Below are positions 1-10,598 of a DNA stretch of 64,000 nucleotides, in pieces. Location of the stretch: assembly GCF_007846095.1 (NCBI RefSeq), contig NZ_VOEI01000006.1, positions 1-64,000 on the forward strand. The letters run 5' to 3'. A program made the translations under genes and the position numbers. Below the pieces are notes generated by a model, which ran no database searches, was not told where the DNA came from, and was given only the letters and a program-made list of their open reading frames with translations. The number at the start of each line of letters is the position of its first letter. Position 1 is the stretch's first letter. The DNA comes from Mucilaginibacter achroorhodeus. Lineage in GTDB: Bacteria; Bacteroidota; Bacteroidia; Sphingobacteriales; Sphingobacteriaceae.

Positions 1-113
1 ACGGTATTTGCTCAGATAATTCCGCTTTAACGTAAGGTCATTATTAATGTTCCGCATAACAATATTGCTTTATTCTTTAAAGCTAATTCTGTTACCGAAT
101 TAATTGACCTTTA

Positions 114-201
114 CAATTGCGAGCGATAGCGTGGCAATCTCGTCGCATGCAGATCTTTAACGCGAGGAGATTGCCACGTCGCTGGCGCTCCTCGCAATTA
201 C
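114..201. repeat. Intergenic palindromic repeat, family A copy 1
   Basis: An imperfect inverted repeat of about 88 bp. The left arm reads CAATTGCGAG then CGATAGCGTGGCAATCTC; the right arm reads GAGATTGCCACG and ends CTCGCAATTA. The same arms recur at 21331-21416, 44579-44664 and 49699-49794, always between genes, so this is a dispersed REP/MITE-like element. It lies just beyond the 3' end of uvrC. The bases before it (1-113) show no gene or clear signal. Confidence 0.8.
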
Positions 202-230
202 ATGAATTTTTTGATAGTATTAAAAATAGC

Positions 231-2063
231 TCAAGGCAGCAAACCGCCGGCCTTCTGCTCGCTTACAGCCGGGTTAAAGTAAGCAGTAATGGCTTTAGCT
301 TGTTTTAGATTTACTACTTCCTGTAGTTCGGTCTCATTGGCTTCACGTATTTTCTTTACGGACTTAAAGTATTTTAAAAGCTTTTCTGCAGTTGTTTTGC
401 CTATGCCCGGTATAATCTCCAGTTCGGTAGCGAGTGTTCCTTTATCACGTTTTTTGCGGTGGGCAGTTATGCCAAAGCGGTGTGCCTCATCGCGCAGTTG
501 CTGAATGATCTTTAAAGTTTCTGATTTCTTGTCCAGGTACATCGGGTATTGGTCGCCCGGGTAGTAAAGCTCCTCCAGTCTCTTGGCAATGCCAATAACG
601 GTTACCTGTTTCTCTATCCCTAAAAGTCTCAAGCTCTTTAATGCCGATGAAAGCTGGCCTTTACCACCATCAATAATGATGAGTTGGGGTAAGCCGGTAT
701 CTTCGTCTAACGTGCGGCGATAGCGGCGGAAAACGGCTTCTTCCATAGTGGCAAAGTCGTTTGGCCCCTCCACGGTTTTTACGTTGAAGAAACGGTAATC
801 CTTTTTAGAAGGCTTGCCATCTTTGAAAACAACAATCGCCGATACGGGATACTTACCCTGGAAGTTGGAGTTATCAAAACACTCGATGTGGCGCGGCAAC
901 TGGTTCATGCGCAGGTCTTTCATCATCTGCGTTAACAAACGTTCCGTGCGAATCTCGGGGTTCAGTTTTTCATACTGGTCGATCTTCTCTTTTTTAAAGA
1001 ATTGAACGTTCTTTTGAGACAGATCAAGCAACTTCTTTTTCTCGCCCAGTTTGGGAACGGTAAATTTGATTCGGGTATCCTCTAAATCGATGTCGAACGG
1101 TACGATGATCTCTTTTGAGGTACTGTTGTAACGCGTTCTAAATTCGCTGATGGCTATTTCCAGTAACTCTTCATCGCTTTCATCAAGGCGTTTCTTAAGC
1201 TCAATGGTTTGCGTTTGAATGATGGTGCCATTCATCACTTTTAGGTAGTTCACAAAGGCATATTTCTCTTCTGATGCAATGCTGAAGACATCAACATCTG
1301 TAATAGAGGAGTTTACTACGGTTGATTTACTTTGGTAATTCTCCAAAAGCTCAGCTTTACGTTTAAGGCGGTGGGCCAGTTCAAAATTCAGATCGGCAAC
1401 TGCTTCGTCAAGGTCACGTTTCAGGTTACGGACCACGTTGCCTATTTTACCATTTAAAACGTCGGTAATCTCAGCAATTCCGCGGTTGTAGTCTTCTTCT
1501 GATTGATAGTTCTGGCAAGGCCCTTTACAGTTGCCCAACTGGTACTCCAGGCAAACCTTAAACTTGCCTTTATCGATATTCTCTCGGGTTAAGGCAAGGC
1601 TGCAGGTACGCAGGGGATAAGTTTCTTTAATGAGCCCCAAAATAGTATGCATCATGCTTACCGAAGCATATGGTCCCAAATATTTAGAACCGTCTTTAAT
1701 GATGCGGCGTGTCCAGAAAATGCGTGGGAAGTTCTCGTTCTTGATAATGATCCAGGGATAGGTCTTATCATCCTTCAGCATCACGTTATAGCGCGGCTGA
1801 TGTTTCTTGATCATGGCATTTTCCAGCAACCATGCATCCACTTCCGTATCAACGATAGTAAAAGTGATCTTACGGATCTTAGACACCAGCACACGTGTCT
1901 TGGCATTTATCTGCGTATCCTTATTAAAATAAGACCCCACACGGTTACGCAGGTCTTTAGCCTTGCCGATGTATATCAACTCGTTATCGGTATCCCAATA
2001 CTGATATACACCCGGCTTATGCGGTATATTTTTTAAAGCTTCTCGGTAATCGAATTTTTCCAT
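231..2063 (-). CDS. uvrC: UvrABC excinuclease subunit C
   Basis: This is the nuclease subunit of nucleotide excision repair: it is recruited by UvrB to damaged DNA and cuts on both sides of the lesion. The 610 residues match the usual family length of about 600. The N-terminal GIY-YIG domain is clear (PGVY at 17-20, YIGKAKDLRNR at 31-41). A UvrB-binding UVR region lies near residue 230 (AHRLKRKAELLE). The C-terminal RNase H-like nuclease contains the segment FDNSNFQG. A helix-hairpin-helix near the end reads IPGIGKTTAEKLL. It is the last gene of a minus-strand run behind the penicillin-binding protein, separated from it by a 72-bp repeat. Identification is secure. Confidence 0.97.
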   Translation of the reverse strand: MEKFDYREALKNIPHKPGVYQYWDTDNELIYIGKAKDLRNRVGSYFNKDTQINAKTRVLVSKIRKITFTIVDTEVDAWLLENAMIKKHQPRYNVMLKDDKTYPWIIIKNENFPRIFWTRRIIKDGSKYLGPYASVSMMHTILGLIKETYPLRTCSLALTRENIDKGKFKVCLEYQLGNCKGPCQNYQSEEDYNRGIAEITDVLNGKIGNVVRNLKRDLDEAVADLNFELAHRLKRKAELLENYQSKSTVVNSSITDVDVFSIASEEKYAFVNYLKVMNGTIIQTQTIELKKRLDESDEELLEIAISEFRTRYNSTSKEIIVPFDIDLEDTRIKFTVPKLGEKKKLLDLSQKNVQFFKKEKIDQYEKLNPEIRTERLLTQMMKDLRMNQLPRHIECFDNSNFQGKYPVSAIVVFKDGKPSKKDYRFFNVKTVEGPNDFATMEEAVFRRYRRTLDEDTGLPQLIIIDGGKGQLSSALKSLRLLGIEKQVTVIGIAKRLEELYYPGDQYPMYLDKKSETLKIIQQLRDEAHRFGITAHRKKRDKGTLATELEIIPGIGKTTAEKLLKYFKSVKKIREANETELQEVVNLKQAKAITAYFNPAVSEQKAGGLLP

Positions 2064-2135
2064 TGGCCCCCTAACCCCCTAAAGGGGGAATAAAGTTGAA
2101 CCCTTCCCAATAACCCCCTTCAGGGGGTAGGGGGG
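2064..2135. repeat. G/C-tract hairpin repeat (family B-like)
   Basis: The whole gap between the penicillin-binding protein and uvrC consists of short C-run/G-run hairpins, such as CCCCCTAAAGGGGG and AACCCCCTTCAGGGGGTAGG. Similar C/G-run hairpins occur at 22583-22668 and 37450-37557. They could fold in RNA within the operon and limit read-through into uvrC. That role is inferred. Confidence 0.6.
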
Positions 2136-4385
2136 CTAAAAATCTAACTTCTGGTCTACCTCTGTTTGCCCGGTTTGTTGCTGGCTGTAGGCGTTACAAT
2201 CAAGCGTTATTGATAAACCGGATTTTGGCGGAACAAAGTCGACGTTCTTTTTAATGCCCAGTTCAGGGTTGGCATACACCCGTTTCATGTACAATGCAAA
2301 TATAGGCAGTGCAGTATTGGCACCCTCGCCCAACCGGGTCGACCGGAAGTGGATATCGCGGTCCTCGCAGCCTGTCCAAACACCGGTAACTAATTGAGGG
2401 GTTATACCTATGAACCAACCGTCTGAGTTATCATTAGTTGTACCTGTTTTACCACCGATGGGGTTAGTGAGTTTATACGTTCCGCGTAAGCGCCATCCGG
2501 TACCTTCTTCAATGACCCCCTTAAGCATGTAAGTCATTACGTAGGCGGTCTGCTCGTTCATGGCTTGTACCACGCGTGGCGAATTATTGTAAAGCACGTT
2601 TCCGTTCTTATCCTCAATACGTAGAAGATAGGTGGGCTCTGTCCAAACACCCTGGTTAGAGAATACCGAGTAAGCTCCGGTCATGTCAAACACCGATGCA
2701 TCAAACGTTCCTAAACAGATCGACGGATAGGGCGGTACATTGCTGGTAATGCCCATCTTTTTGATCAGATCTGCAACCGGCTGCGGTTTCACCTCGTTCA
2801 TCACATAGGCGGTAACCCAGTTTTGCGAACGCGCCAAAGCTTTGCGAAGGGTGATCACGCCGGGAACAGTCTCGCTCGGCGATGAACGCGGCGACCATGG
2901 CGTGCCGTAACCGGTAATAGTTATTGGTTCGTTAGCAACCTGCATACATGGAGAGAAACCATTTTCAACAGCCACCGCGTAAGTAAAAGGTTTGGCGGTT
3001 GAGCCCACCTGGCGAGTACCCATTTTAACCTGGTCGTACTTAAAGTGTTCAAAATTGGTGCCGCCAACCCAAGCTTTTATGTAGCCGGTGGTTGGGTCCA
3101 TACTCATCATGGCGTTACGCAGCATCATTTTACAATACACAATAGAGTCGATCGGCTTCATTATTGTATCAATATCACCTCGCCAGGTAAACAGGTTCAT
3201 TTTGGCGGGTGTGTTGAACTCTTCTTTGATCTCCTCGTCAGACTTGTTCAGTTGCTTGGCCGCTATGTAACGGTCTGATCGTTTCATGCCTTTATCCAGC
3301 AATGATTTAAAAGTTGGTATGGTTTTCCATAAGCTTATACCGCGCCAGTGTGCATTAAATTGCGCCTGTAAGTTGCGCATATATTCCTTTTGCGCTTCTT
3401 CGGCATACTTTTGCATGGTGGCGTTAATGGTCACATAGATCTTTAAACCGTCGCGGTCAAGATCATAAGGTGTAACACCATCCGGTTTAAAAATGGCTTT
3501 ATCAACCAGTATTTTTTGAATTTCCTTTTTAAGCACAGCACGGAAGTATGGCGCTATACCATCATTATGATTGATAGGATTAAACTTTAAACCCAAAGGC
3601 TTCGCTTTTAATTCATCTGCCTGGCCCTGACTTATTTTTTCTTCCTCTGCCATACGGCGAAGCACAAAGTTTCGGCGTTTAAGTGCATTATCCGGATGGT
3701 TGATAGGCGAGTAGATGCCCGGCCCGTTGATCATGCCTATTAACAAAGCAGCCTGGTCTTCGGTAAGCTGATCCGGCGTGGTATTAAAATAGGTACGCGC
3801 TGCCGAGCTGATACCATAGGTATTGTAAGCACCAAAGTCTACCGTGTTCAGGTAAAGCGTTAAGATCTCTTCTTTGGTATAATTACGCTCCAGCTTAACA
3901 GCGGTTATCCATTCCTGCAGTTTTTGTACTATACGCTTAAACGGGTTACGTGAACGTTCTGAGAACAGGTTAAGCGCCAGCTGCTGGGTGATGGTACTGC
4001 CACCTTGTTTTTTACCTACCAGGTTATACAGTACAATAGTAAACGTACGCTGAAAATCTATACCGGAGTGCTCAAAAAAGCGCGAGTCCTCTGTAGCAAC
4101 CAAGGCATTTATTACGTTGGGCGATATCTGTTTGTATGTTACGCTTGTGCGGTTCTTGATATAATATTTACCTAATATCTCCTTATCAGAAGAAATCACT
4201 TCTGATGCCTGGTCGCTTTTAGGGTTCTCCAACTCGCGGAATGATGGCAGCGGACCAAACACCTGGAAGGCTATCAGCAATAAGGCTATTACAAACAAGC
4301 TAAAGCCTATGATAAATAAGCGCCAGATGGCCCAGTTATATCCTCTGATGTCTTGCTGTGTAAGTTTATTTTTTGTGGGTTTCAT
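2136..4385 (-). CDS. Penicillin-binding protein 1A, bifunctional transglycosylase/transpeptidase
   Basis: A class A PBP that polymerises lipid II into glycan strands and cross-links them on the outer face of the inner membrane. A single membrane anchor lies at about residues 22-43. The GT51 domain follows, with catalytic Glu99 in TEDSRFFEHSG and the GGSTITQQLALNLF motif at 128-141. The transpeptidase domain has Ser462 in the SxxK motif STAK and KTGT at 646-649. Its 749 residues fit the family. It starts directly after the stop of the upstream sprE-like gene, so the two are probably co-transcribed. The mrcA/ponA name is not certain for this phylum, so no symbol is given. Confidence 0.95.
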   Translation of the reverse strand: MKPTKNKLTQQDIRGYNWAIWRLFIIGFSLFVIALLLIAFQVFGPLPSFRELENPKSDQASEVISSDKEILGKYYIKNRTSVTYKQISPNVINALVATEDSRFFEHSGIDFQRTFTIVLYNLVGKKQGGSTITQQLALNLFSERSRNPFKRIVQKLQEWITAVKLERNYTKEEILTLYLNTVDFGAYNTYGISSAARTYFNTTPDQLTEDQAALLIGMINGPGIYSPINHPDNALKRRNFVLRRMAEEEKISQGQADELKAKPLGLKFNPINHNDGIAPYFRAVLKKEIQKILVDKAIFKPDGVTPYDLDRDGLKIYVTINATMQKYAEEAQKEYMRNLQAQFNAHWRGISLWKTIPTFKSLLDKGMKRSDRYIAAKQLNKSDEEIKEEFNTPAKMNLFTWRGDIDTIMKPIDSIVYCKMMLRNAMMSMDPTTGYIKAWVGGTNFEHFKYDQVKMGTRQVGSTAKPFTYAVAVENGFSPCMQVANEPITITGYGTPWSPRSSPSETVPGVITLRKALARSQNWVTAYVMNEVKPQPVADLIKKMGITSNVPPYPSICLGTFDASVFDMTGAYSVFSNQGVWTEPTYLLRIEDKNGNVLYNNSPRVVQAMNEQTAYVMTYMLKGVIEEGTGWRLRGTYKLTNPIGGKTGTTNDNSDGWFIGITPQLVTGVWTGCEDRDIHFRSTRLGEGANTALPIFALYMKRVYANPELGIKKNVDFVPPKSGLSITLDCNAYSQQQTGQTEVDQKLDF

Positions 4386-7295
4386 TTAGTAATTCTCCTG
4401 ATAGTACTGGTAGTAACTATCTAACGCAATTTTGTCTGCTAATTTATCCAGATTTTCTTGTGTTATGATAAAAAAGCTGTATTTGTCCTTAGGTACCTTC
4501 ATAATATCAGGCATCAGCGGGATAATGTTACGGGCATAATCTTTAACATTGTTTAAGCTGGAGAACCTGCCAACGTATATCAGCTGGTTATCGGCGCCAA
4601 CGGCCTTAAGTTGATGTTTGATGGTATTACCTTCAAAGTTGACCCTGTTAAATTGCCCAATTCCAAAACGCGAAGATGCGAGGTTAGTTGTACCCGAGCT
4701 AACATTTACTACAAAATAATAGTTTGTGCTATCACGCTTACTAAATATTGATGTGTTGTATTTTGGTTTCGTTACAGTTGGTGTGGCCGGCTCCGGTTTA
4801 GCTACAACTCCCTGTTCTGCAGGTTTTTCAGCCACAGGTTGCTCAGCAGGTTTGGCTATAGGCTTTAATTCTGTTTTGGTTATTTCAGATGCCTTTTCTT
4901 TAATTACGGGCTCTGGCGTAATTACAGCGAGCTCCTCCGGTTTGCGTACATCAGGCACTACCTCTATCTTTTCGGCAGGTACACGGTACTCTGTTTTTTG
5001 CTGATAAACTATTGGTAGGGTAAATAAAGGGTCGGCAACGTCGCGGTCGCTCAACACCACTTTACGCTGGGCCAGTTCAGTTTGATTGGCGGCAATATAA
5101 GCCAAGTGCTGGTTAACCAAAGGCGTTATCAGCTTATCATTGGGGTAGCGCGTTGCAATTTGCTGCAGATCGTTTGCAAATGGAGTAAGCGGCTCCTTAT
5201 GCGCGGCAGCAAAAGCACGCAGGTAATAAACCTGGGCTGCATAACGGTTATTTGGATATTGCGCCAGCAAAGCATCCGCAGAGGTTATCATATCGGCATA
5301 TTTCCTGGCTGCATACAGATCATACACCTTATTATAGAGCATGGCAAAACCGTTATCTTCATCTGCTACATGGCGGGCGTATTCGGGATCGAGGATGGTT
5401 TTGGCAAAAGGTGTTTGCGGATAGTTTTTTACCAGCAGATCTTTATACCTGTTTGCGGATGGTTCATCCCTGGTATCGGTATAAAGCCTGTACAAATTGT
5501 AATAAATAGCAGGTGTGTTGTCATTCGCCGGGAAACGGCTTAACACTTTCTCAAATGCAATGATGGCCTCTTTCTTGTCATCTAAAATATCACGGTAAAA
5601 ATTAGCGATATCCATGTAAGCATCCAGGATGATCCTGTTTGACCGGGCCATCAACTCCGGATTAAGCGGCAGTTCCTGTAATATCTGCTGTTTGTAATTG
5701 GTAGCAGCAATATTACCCGCATTGCCCGGACTTGCAGGATCATTAGCCACTATATCAGCATCAGTGTTAACGGGCGTTACGGTGTTGTTCTGCGTGATGT
5801 TGCTGCTTGCACGGTTTGCCCTGCGCCAGTTATCCTCCAGTTTACGGTTGCCCCAAACTCTTTTAAAATTGCTAAAACCCTGGCTCACCGCATTGGCATT
5901 ATTAAAATAGAACGCAGTACCCGTTGGCGTGCTTTCCACAGGTGGCTCATTAACGTTTATTGTATTGCGGGCCTGTGCACTTGTAGCAATGTTAGCCTGG
6001 CGCGCTTGCTTTAAAGCCTGAGCCTCCACCATTTTATCGATACGCTGCGTGCGCGCGGTTTCATCAAGCTTGGCCAGCATTTGTAGCGTATCCTGGTGAG
6101 CTATAGCTTGCAGTGCATCGGCTAACACCTGCAGGTTATCGGCCTTTTTAGCGATCGTGATGTAACGCGGGTAGTTAGGCGGCAGGTTAGCCAGCGTGCT
6201 ATCGTAATATATTTTAGCACGTACGTAGTCGGCTTTGTCTTTAAAATAGATATCGGCACTGCGCAAGTAGGATAGGCCTCTTTGTGTTTGGTTCCTGGTA
6301 CTCACCTTTACCGATTGCGCATAGCTTTTAAGGGCGTCGTCTACATTACCATCAGCATATTGCAGTTCGCCTATCTGATAATAGATCTGATCCGCAAAAT
6401 CGTTGTTGTTTTGGTTCTTCAAAAGTGAGCGCAGCCTTGCGGTGCGGGTAAGTTTTACACCGGTTTGCCCTTCCTCAATACGTATGCGGTTAAGGTTGGC
6501 GTTAAAGGCCATACCAAACAAAGCATTACTTTTTGCCACGCGATTATAGCTTTCAATAGCTTCTGCCGGTTTATGGTTTAACTCCTGCAACTGGCCTAAA
6601 ATGTAGGTCCAGCGTAAGCGCTGGCGGCTGTTGTTGGCATATTCTATGGCAAGCTTGGCCATGGCTTCAGCATCGCTGTATTCCTGCACGTTAATGTCAT
6701 ACTGCAATTTGCTGGCGTAAACATCGGCGGTGATGTTCTTTTTAGGATTAACGTTTCGTAACGCAATATCTAAAGCTGTTTTGGCATCGTTTGGTTGTCT
6801 GATATATAAAAGCGCACGCGCCTTATAAACCAATGCTTCCTGCCGAAGATCGGGCTGTTGTGTGCCATAAGAGCGGATAACGTAATTGGCGTACTCAATC
6901 GCGTCAAAATAATTGCCATCTAAAAAATTTGCTTTACACAAAAGCATATAGGCGTCGCCCAAATAATGGCTTTGCTCTTTAACACTGATGATGGTATTGG
7001 CGCGTTTCTTTACGGCATCCAGGTCGGGGTCGGGCTGGTCCATGCCGGCCGTGGTATCCTGGTAAACGCTCAGGAGTTCGCTGTAGTCGTCAACATAAGC
7101 CTGCGCATAAGCTTCCTGCTTGGCGCGCAATATCTCGTTAGCATTAAAAAGGATATTGTATTTGGCCGTGAGGTTTTGGAGGCCACGGTTAACAGCGCTT
7201 TGTTTTTCGAGCGAGCATGCGGCAATTGCAAGCACTACCGCAAATGCTGCAGACCTTATAAAACGAGATGTGTATAACGTAGAATTTTCCCTCAA
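4386..7295 (-). CDS. SprE/PorW-like TPR lipoprotein (type IX secretion/gliding)
   Basis: A 969-residue lipoprotein. The signal peptide ends in a lipobox LAIAAC with Cys27, followed by many tetratricopeptide-like helical repeats (about 35-420 and 540-740), a Pro/Glu/Lys-rich linker (about 780-860) and a C-terminal SPOR-like segment near 865-960. The N-terminal stretch NLTAKYNILFNANEIL is typical of SprE/PorW proteins, which support type IX secretion and gliding in Bacteroidota. Assignment is by recognition of that region and the architecture. No other T9SS gene is in the window. It heads the minus-strand run sprE-like, PBP1A, uvrC and is divergent from the ATP synthase operon. Confidence 0.8.
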   Translation of the reverse strand: MRENSTLYTSRFIRSAAFAVVLAIAACSLEKQSAVNRGLQNLTAKYNILFNANEILRAKQEAYAQAYVDDYSELLSVYQDTTAGMDQPDPDLDAVKKRANTIISVKEQSHYLGDAYMLLCKANFLDGNYFDAIEYANYVIRSYGTQQPDLRQEALVYKARALLYIRQPNDAKTALDIALRNVNPKKNITADVYASKLQYDINVQEYSDAEAMAKLAIEYANNSRQRLRWTYILGQLQELNHKPAEAIESYNRVAKSNALFGMAFNANLNRIRIEEGQTGVKLTRTARLRSLLKNQNNNDFADQIYYQIGELQYADGNVDDALKSYAQSVKVSTRNQTQRGLSYLRSADIYFKDKADYVRAKIYYDSTLANLPPNYPRYITIAKKADNLQVLADALQAIAHQDTLQMLAKLDETARTQRIDKMVEAQALKQARQANIATSAQARNTINVNEPPVESTPTGTAFYFNNANAVSQGFSNFKRVWGNRKLEDNWRRANRASSNITQNNTVTPVNTDADIVANDPASPGNAGNIAATNYKQQILQELPLNPELMARSNRIILDAYMDIANFYRDILDDKKEAIIAFEKVLSRFPANDNTPAIYYNLYRLYTDTRDEPSANRYKDLLVKNYPQTPFAKTILDPEYARHVADEDNGFAMLYNKVYDLYAARKYADMITSADALLAQYPNNRYAAQVYYLRAFAAAHKEPLTPFANDLQQIATRYPNDKLITPLVNQHLAYIAANQTELAQRKVVLSDRDVADPLFTLPIVYQQKTEYRVPAEKIEVVPDVRKPEELAVITPEPVIKEKASEITKTELKPIAKPAEQPVAEKPAEQGVVAKPEPATPTVTKPKYNTSIFSKRDSTNYYFVVNVSSGTTNLASSRFGIGQFNRVNFEGNTIKHQLKAVGADNQLIYVGRFSSLNNVKDYARNIIPLMPDIMKVPKDKYSFFIITQENLDKLADKIALDSYYQYYQENY

Positions 7296-7372
7296 GTGTT
7301 AGCGGTTCATTAAAGGTTGCCCGGCCAAAGTAAATGCCTCGCTAAAATAACAAACATTATGCAAAGGTTTAA

Positions 7373-7380
7373 TAAATTTG
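7373..7380 (+). promoter_or_regulatory. Possible -7 promoter element for the ATP synthase operon
   Basis: TAAATTTG matches the Bacteroidota -7 consensus TAnnTTTG, but no good TTTG lies about 20 bp upstream. It sits 5 bp before the first ATG, so the transcript would be nearly leaderless if this element is used. Weak call. Confidence 0.35.
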
Positions 7381-7384
7381 CCTG

Positions 7385-7615
7385 ATGGAAGAAAACGAAA
7401 TAAAGGATAACAGTAGAGGCGGAGGACAGGTTAACGCTTATGCAAAATACACCGGGCTTGCCGTACAAATGATAGTGGTTATAGGCGTATTTACCTTTGT
7501 AGGTTATAAGATAGATGAGTCTGCTGCGCACCAAACTAAATGGGTTACCGCTACGCTGGCACTGGCAGGCGTTTTTGTTTCGTTGTACCTGGTTATTAGA
7601 GCGGTAAGGAATTGA
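7385..7615 (+). CDS. AtpI/AtpZ-like small membrane protein
   Basis: A 76-residue protein with a charged N-terminus and two predicted membrane helices (about 25-42 and 53-72), resembling the AtpZ/AtpI family often found ahead of F1F0-ATPase genes. Members of this family have been linked to c-ring assembly and Mg/Ca transport; neither role can be read from the sequence. It is the first gene of the atp operon. Its TGA stop overlaps the TTG start of the next gene, which indicates translational coupling. Confidence 0.75.
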   Translation: MEENEIKDNSRGGGQVNAYAKYTGLAVQMIVVIGVFTFVGYKIDESAAHQTKWVTATLALAGVFVSLYLVIRAVRN

Positions 7616-7976
7616 AAGCGCAAAAAATTTTACTCCAATTTGTGCTGTTTGTGGCGGTGCTTGCTGCTATTCCGGCGTTCCTTGGCGGGGCCTGGCTGGT
7701 ACCAAAATTCTGGGTGCTTTTCTTCTTTATTACTGCCTTTACCTTTATAGTAATTGGTTCAATATTGGCCGTACAGCGTATAAAACCCAATTTATATGCC
7801 CAAACCTTCCTGGCAACTACCATTGTAAAGATGCTCGGATGTATGGCTTTTGCGTTGATTTTTGTGTCAAAAATACACATCGATCACACCATTTTTTTGA
7901 TCGATTTTGCTTATTTATATTTCTTAAATACTGCCTTTGAAGTTTACGTTTTGTTGTGTAACTTGCGCAACCAAAA

Positions 7977-7980
<4 letters not shown>
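7612..7980 (+). CDS. Putative ATP synthase operon-associated membrane protein
   Basis: A 122-residue protein with about four predicted membrane helices (8-26, 30-50, 67-85, 93-115). No ATG is available near the start, so translation must begin at the TTG at 7612, which overlaps the preceding stop as TTGA. Its place between the AtpI/Z-like gene and atpB suggests a role in F0 assembly, as the AtpI or AtpR proteins have elsewhere. That rests on position and membrane topology only. Confidence 0.7.
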
Positions 7981-9355
<1,375 letters not shown>

Positions 9356-9451
9356 TCCGCCGCCCGGAAACAAATTTTAACCGTACTTGCAGCGGTTGGC
9401 AGCAGGTACGGTTATTATAATTGACATTAAAACTCATATATAAAACAAAAC

Positions 9452-9943
9452 ATGGAATTAGTAACTCCTGAGATTGGTTTAGTTTTTTGGACCACCGTAT
9501 CGTTCTTAGTGCTGTTTTTCCTGCTTGGCAAGTTTGCATGGAAACCTATCATGGGCGCTATTGATGATCGTGAGCGTTCTATAGAAGATGCTTTGCTTAA
9601 AGCCGAAGCTGCTAAAGAAGAAATGAGCCGCCTTACTAACGAGAACGAGGTATTGTTAAAACAAGCCCGTGCCGAGCGCGACCTTATCCTTTCTGAAGCC
9701 AAGAAAATTAAAGATCAAATTGTAGCTGATGCTAAAGAGGCTGCCCATAAAGAAGGCGCACGCCAGATTGAGCTTGCACGTGTTGAGATAAACAACCAGA
9801 AAGCTATTGCAATGGCTGATGTAAAAAATCAGGTAGCACAACTTTCAATACAGGTTGCTGAAAAGATATTACAAAACCAATTGCAAGACCAGCAAAAGCA
9901 GGACGAGCTTGTATCACAACTGCTAAAAGAAGTGAAATTATAA
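9452..9943 (+). CDS. atpF: ATP synthase F0 subunit b
   Basis: The peripheral stalk subunit that ties F0 to F1. One N-terminal membrane helix (about 8-28) includes FWTTVSFLVLFFLL, followed by a long charged alpha-helical stretch to residue 163, the usual dimerising coiled coil. The motif KFAWKPI after the helix is typical. Length and position between atpE and atpH fit. Confidence 0.96.
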   Translation: MELVTPEIGLVFWTTVSFLVLFFLLGKFAWKPIMGAIDDRERSIEDALLKAEAAKEEMSRLTNENEVLLKQARAERDLILSEAKKIKDQIVADAKEAAHKEGARQIELARVEINNQKAIAMADVKNQVAQLSIQVAEKILQNQLQDQQKQDELVSQLLKEVKL

Positions 9944-10020
9944 TTAGAGATTAGTGACCAGAGGTTAGAGATTAGGTAACTAATCACCAATTAATGCTCA
10001 CCACTCACTACTAAAATACT
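9944..10020. repeat. Short repeat-rich spacer between atpF and atpH
   Basis: The 77-bp spacer contains TTAGAGATTAG twice and near-inverted partners (ACTAATCACC). It resembles the other hairpin-forming spacers in this window (12191-12299, 45649-45745) in style but not in sequence. No gene is seen. Confidence 0.4.
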
Positions 10021-10566
10021 ATGTCAGAAGTAACCATAGGAATCAGGTACGCCAAATCGCTTATTGAGCTTGCACAGGAGCAAAATGTTGTTGATGTGAT
10101 CAAAGCCGATATGGATACTTTTCTTCAAACACTTAAAGCATCATCTGAACTTAAGGCAGTACTGAGCAATCCAATTGTTCCGCAACTGAAAAAGGTACAG
10201 ATTCTTGATGCCATATTTGGGGGTAAAGTAAACAGCATTACCATCAGCTTTTTTAAACTGATGGTGAACAAAGGCCGTGGCGAAGTGCTTTATGCAACAG
10301 CTAAAGAATACATTAACCTGTATAACGTAGCTAAGCACATTACTAAAGCTACTGTTGTATCTGCTACCCCGTTGTCTGCGGCTAACAAACAGGTTATTAC
10401 TGATGAGTTGCAGAAAGCTATTGGCGGCACCATACAGCTTAAAACCAAAGTGGATGCAGCTTTAATAGGTGGTTTTGTACTAACCGTTGGCGACAGGCAA
10501 CTGGATACCAGCGTACAAAGCGCCCTAAATCAATTAAGAAAAGATTTTGCCGCTAAGGCACTATAA
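10021..10566 (+). CDS. atpH: ATP synthase F1 subunit delta
   Basis: The delta (OSCP-like) subunit caps the F1 head and binds the b stalk. The 181 residues show the family pattern: an N-terminal helical domain beginning EVTIGIRYAKSLIELA, and a conserved C-terminal beta/alpha part with TKVDAALIGGFVLTVGDRQLD near 141-161. It starts at ATG after a 77-bp repeat-rich spacer and is followed 32 bp later by atpA. Confidence 0.95.
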   Translation: MSEVTIGIRYAKSLIELAQEQNVVDVIKADMDTFLQTLKASSELKAVLSNPIVPQLKKVQILDAIFGGKVNSITISFFKLMVNKGRGEVLYATAKEYINLYNVAKHITKATVVSATPLSAANKQVITDELQKAIGGTIQLKTKVDAALIGGFVLTVGDRQLDTSVQSALNQLRKDFAAKAL

Positions 10567-10598
10567 TAACAGAAAAATAAACTCTAAATAAATTTAAA

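Noticed and set aside
5082..5543. 153-codon plus-strand ORF inside the sprE-like gene
   Set aside because: Shadow of a conserved coding region on the other strand; no family-like motif.
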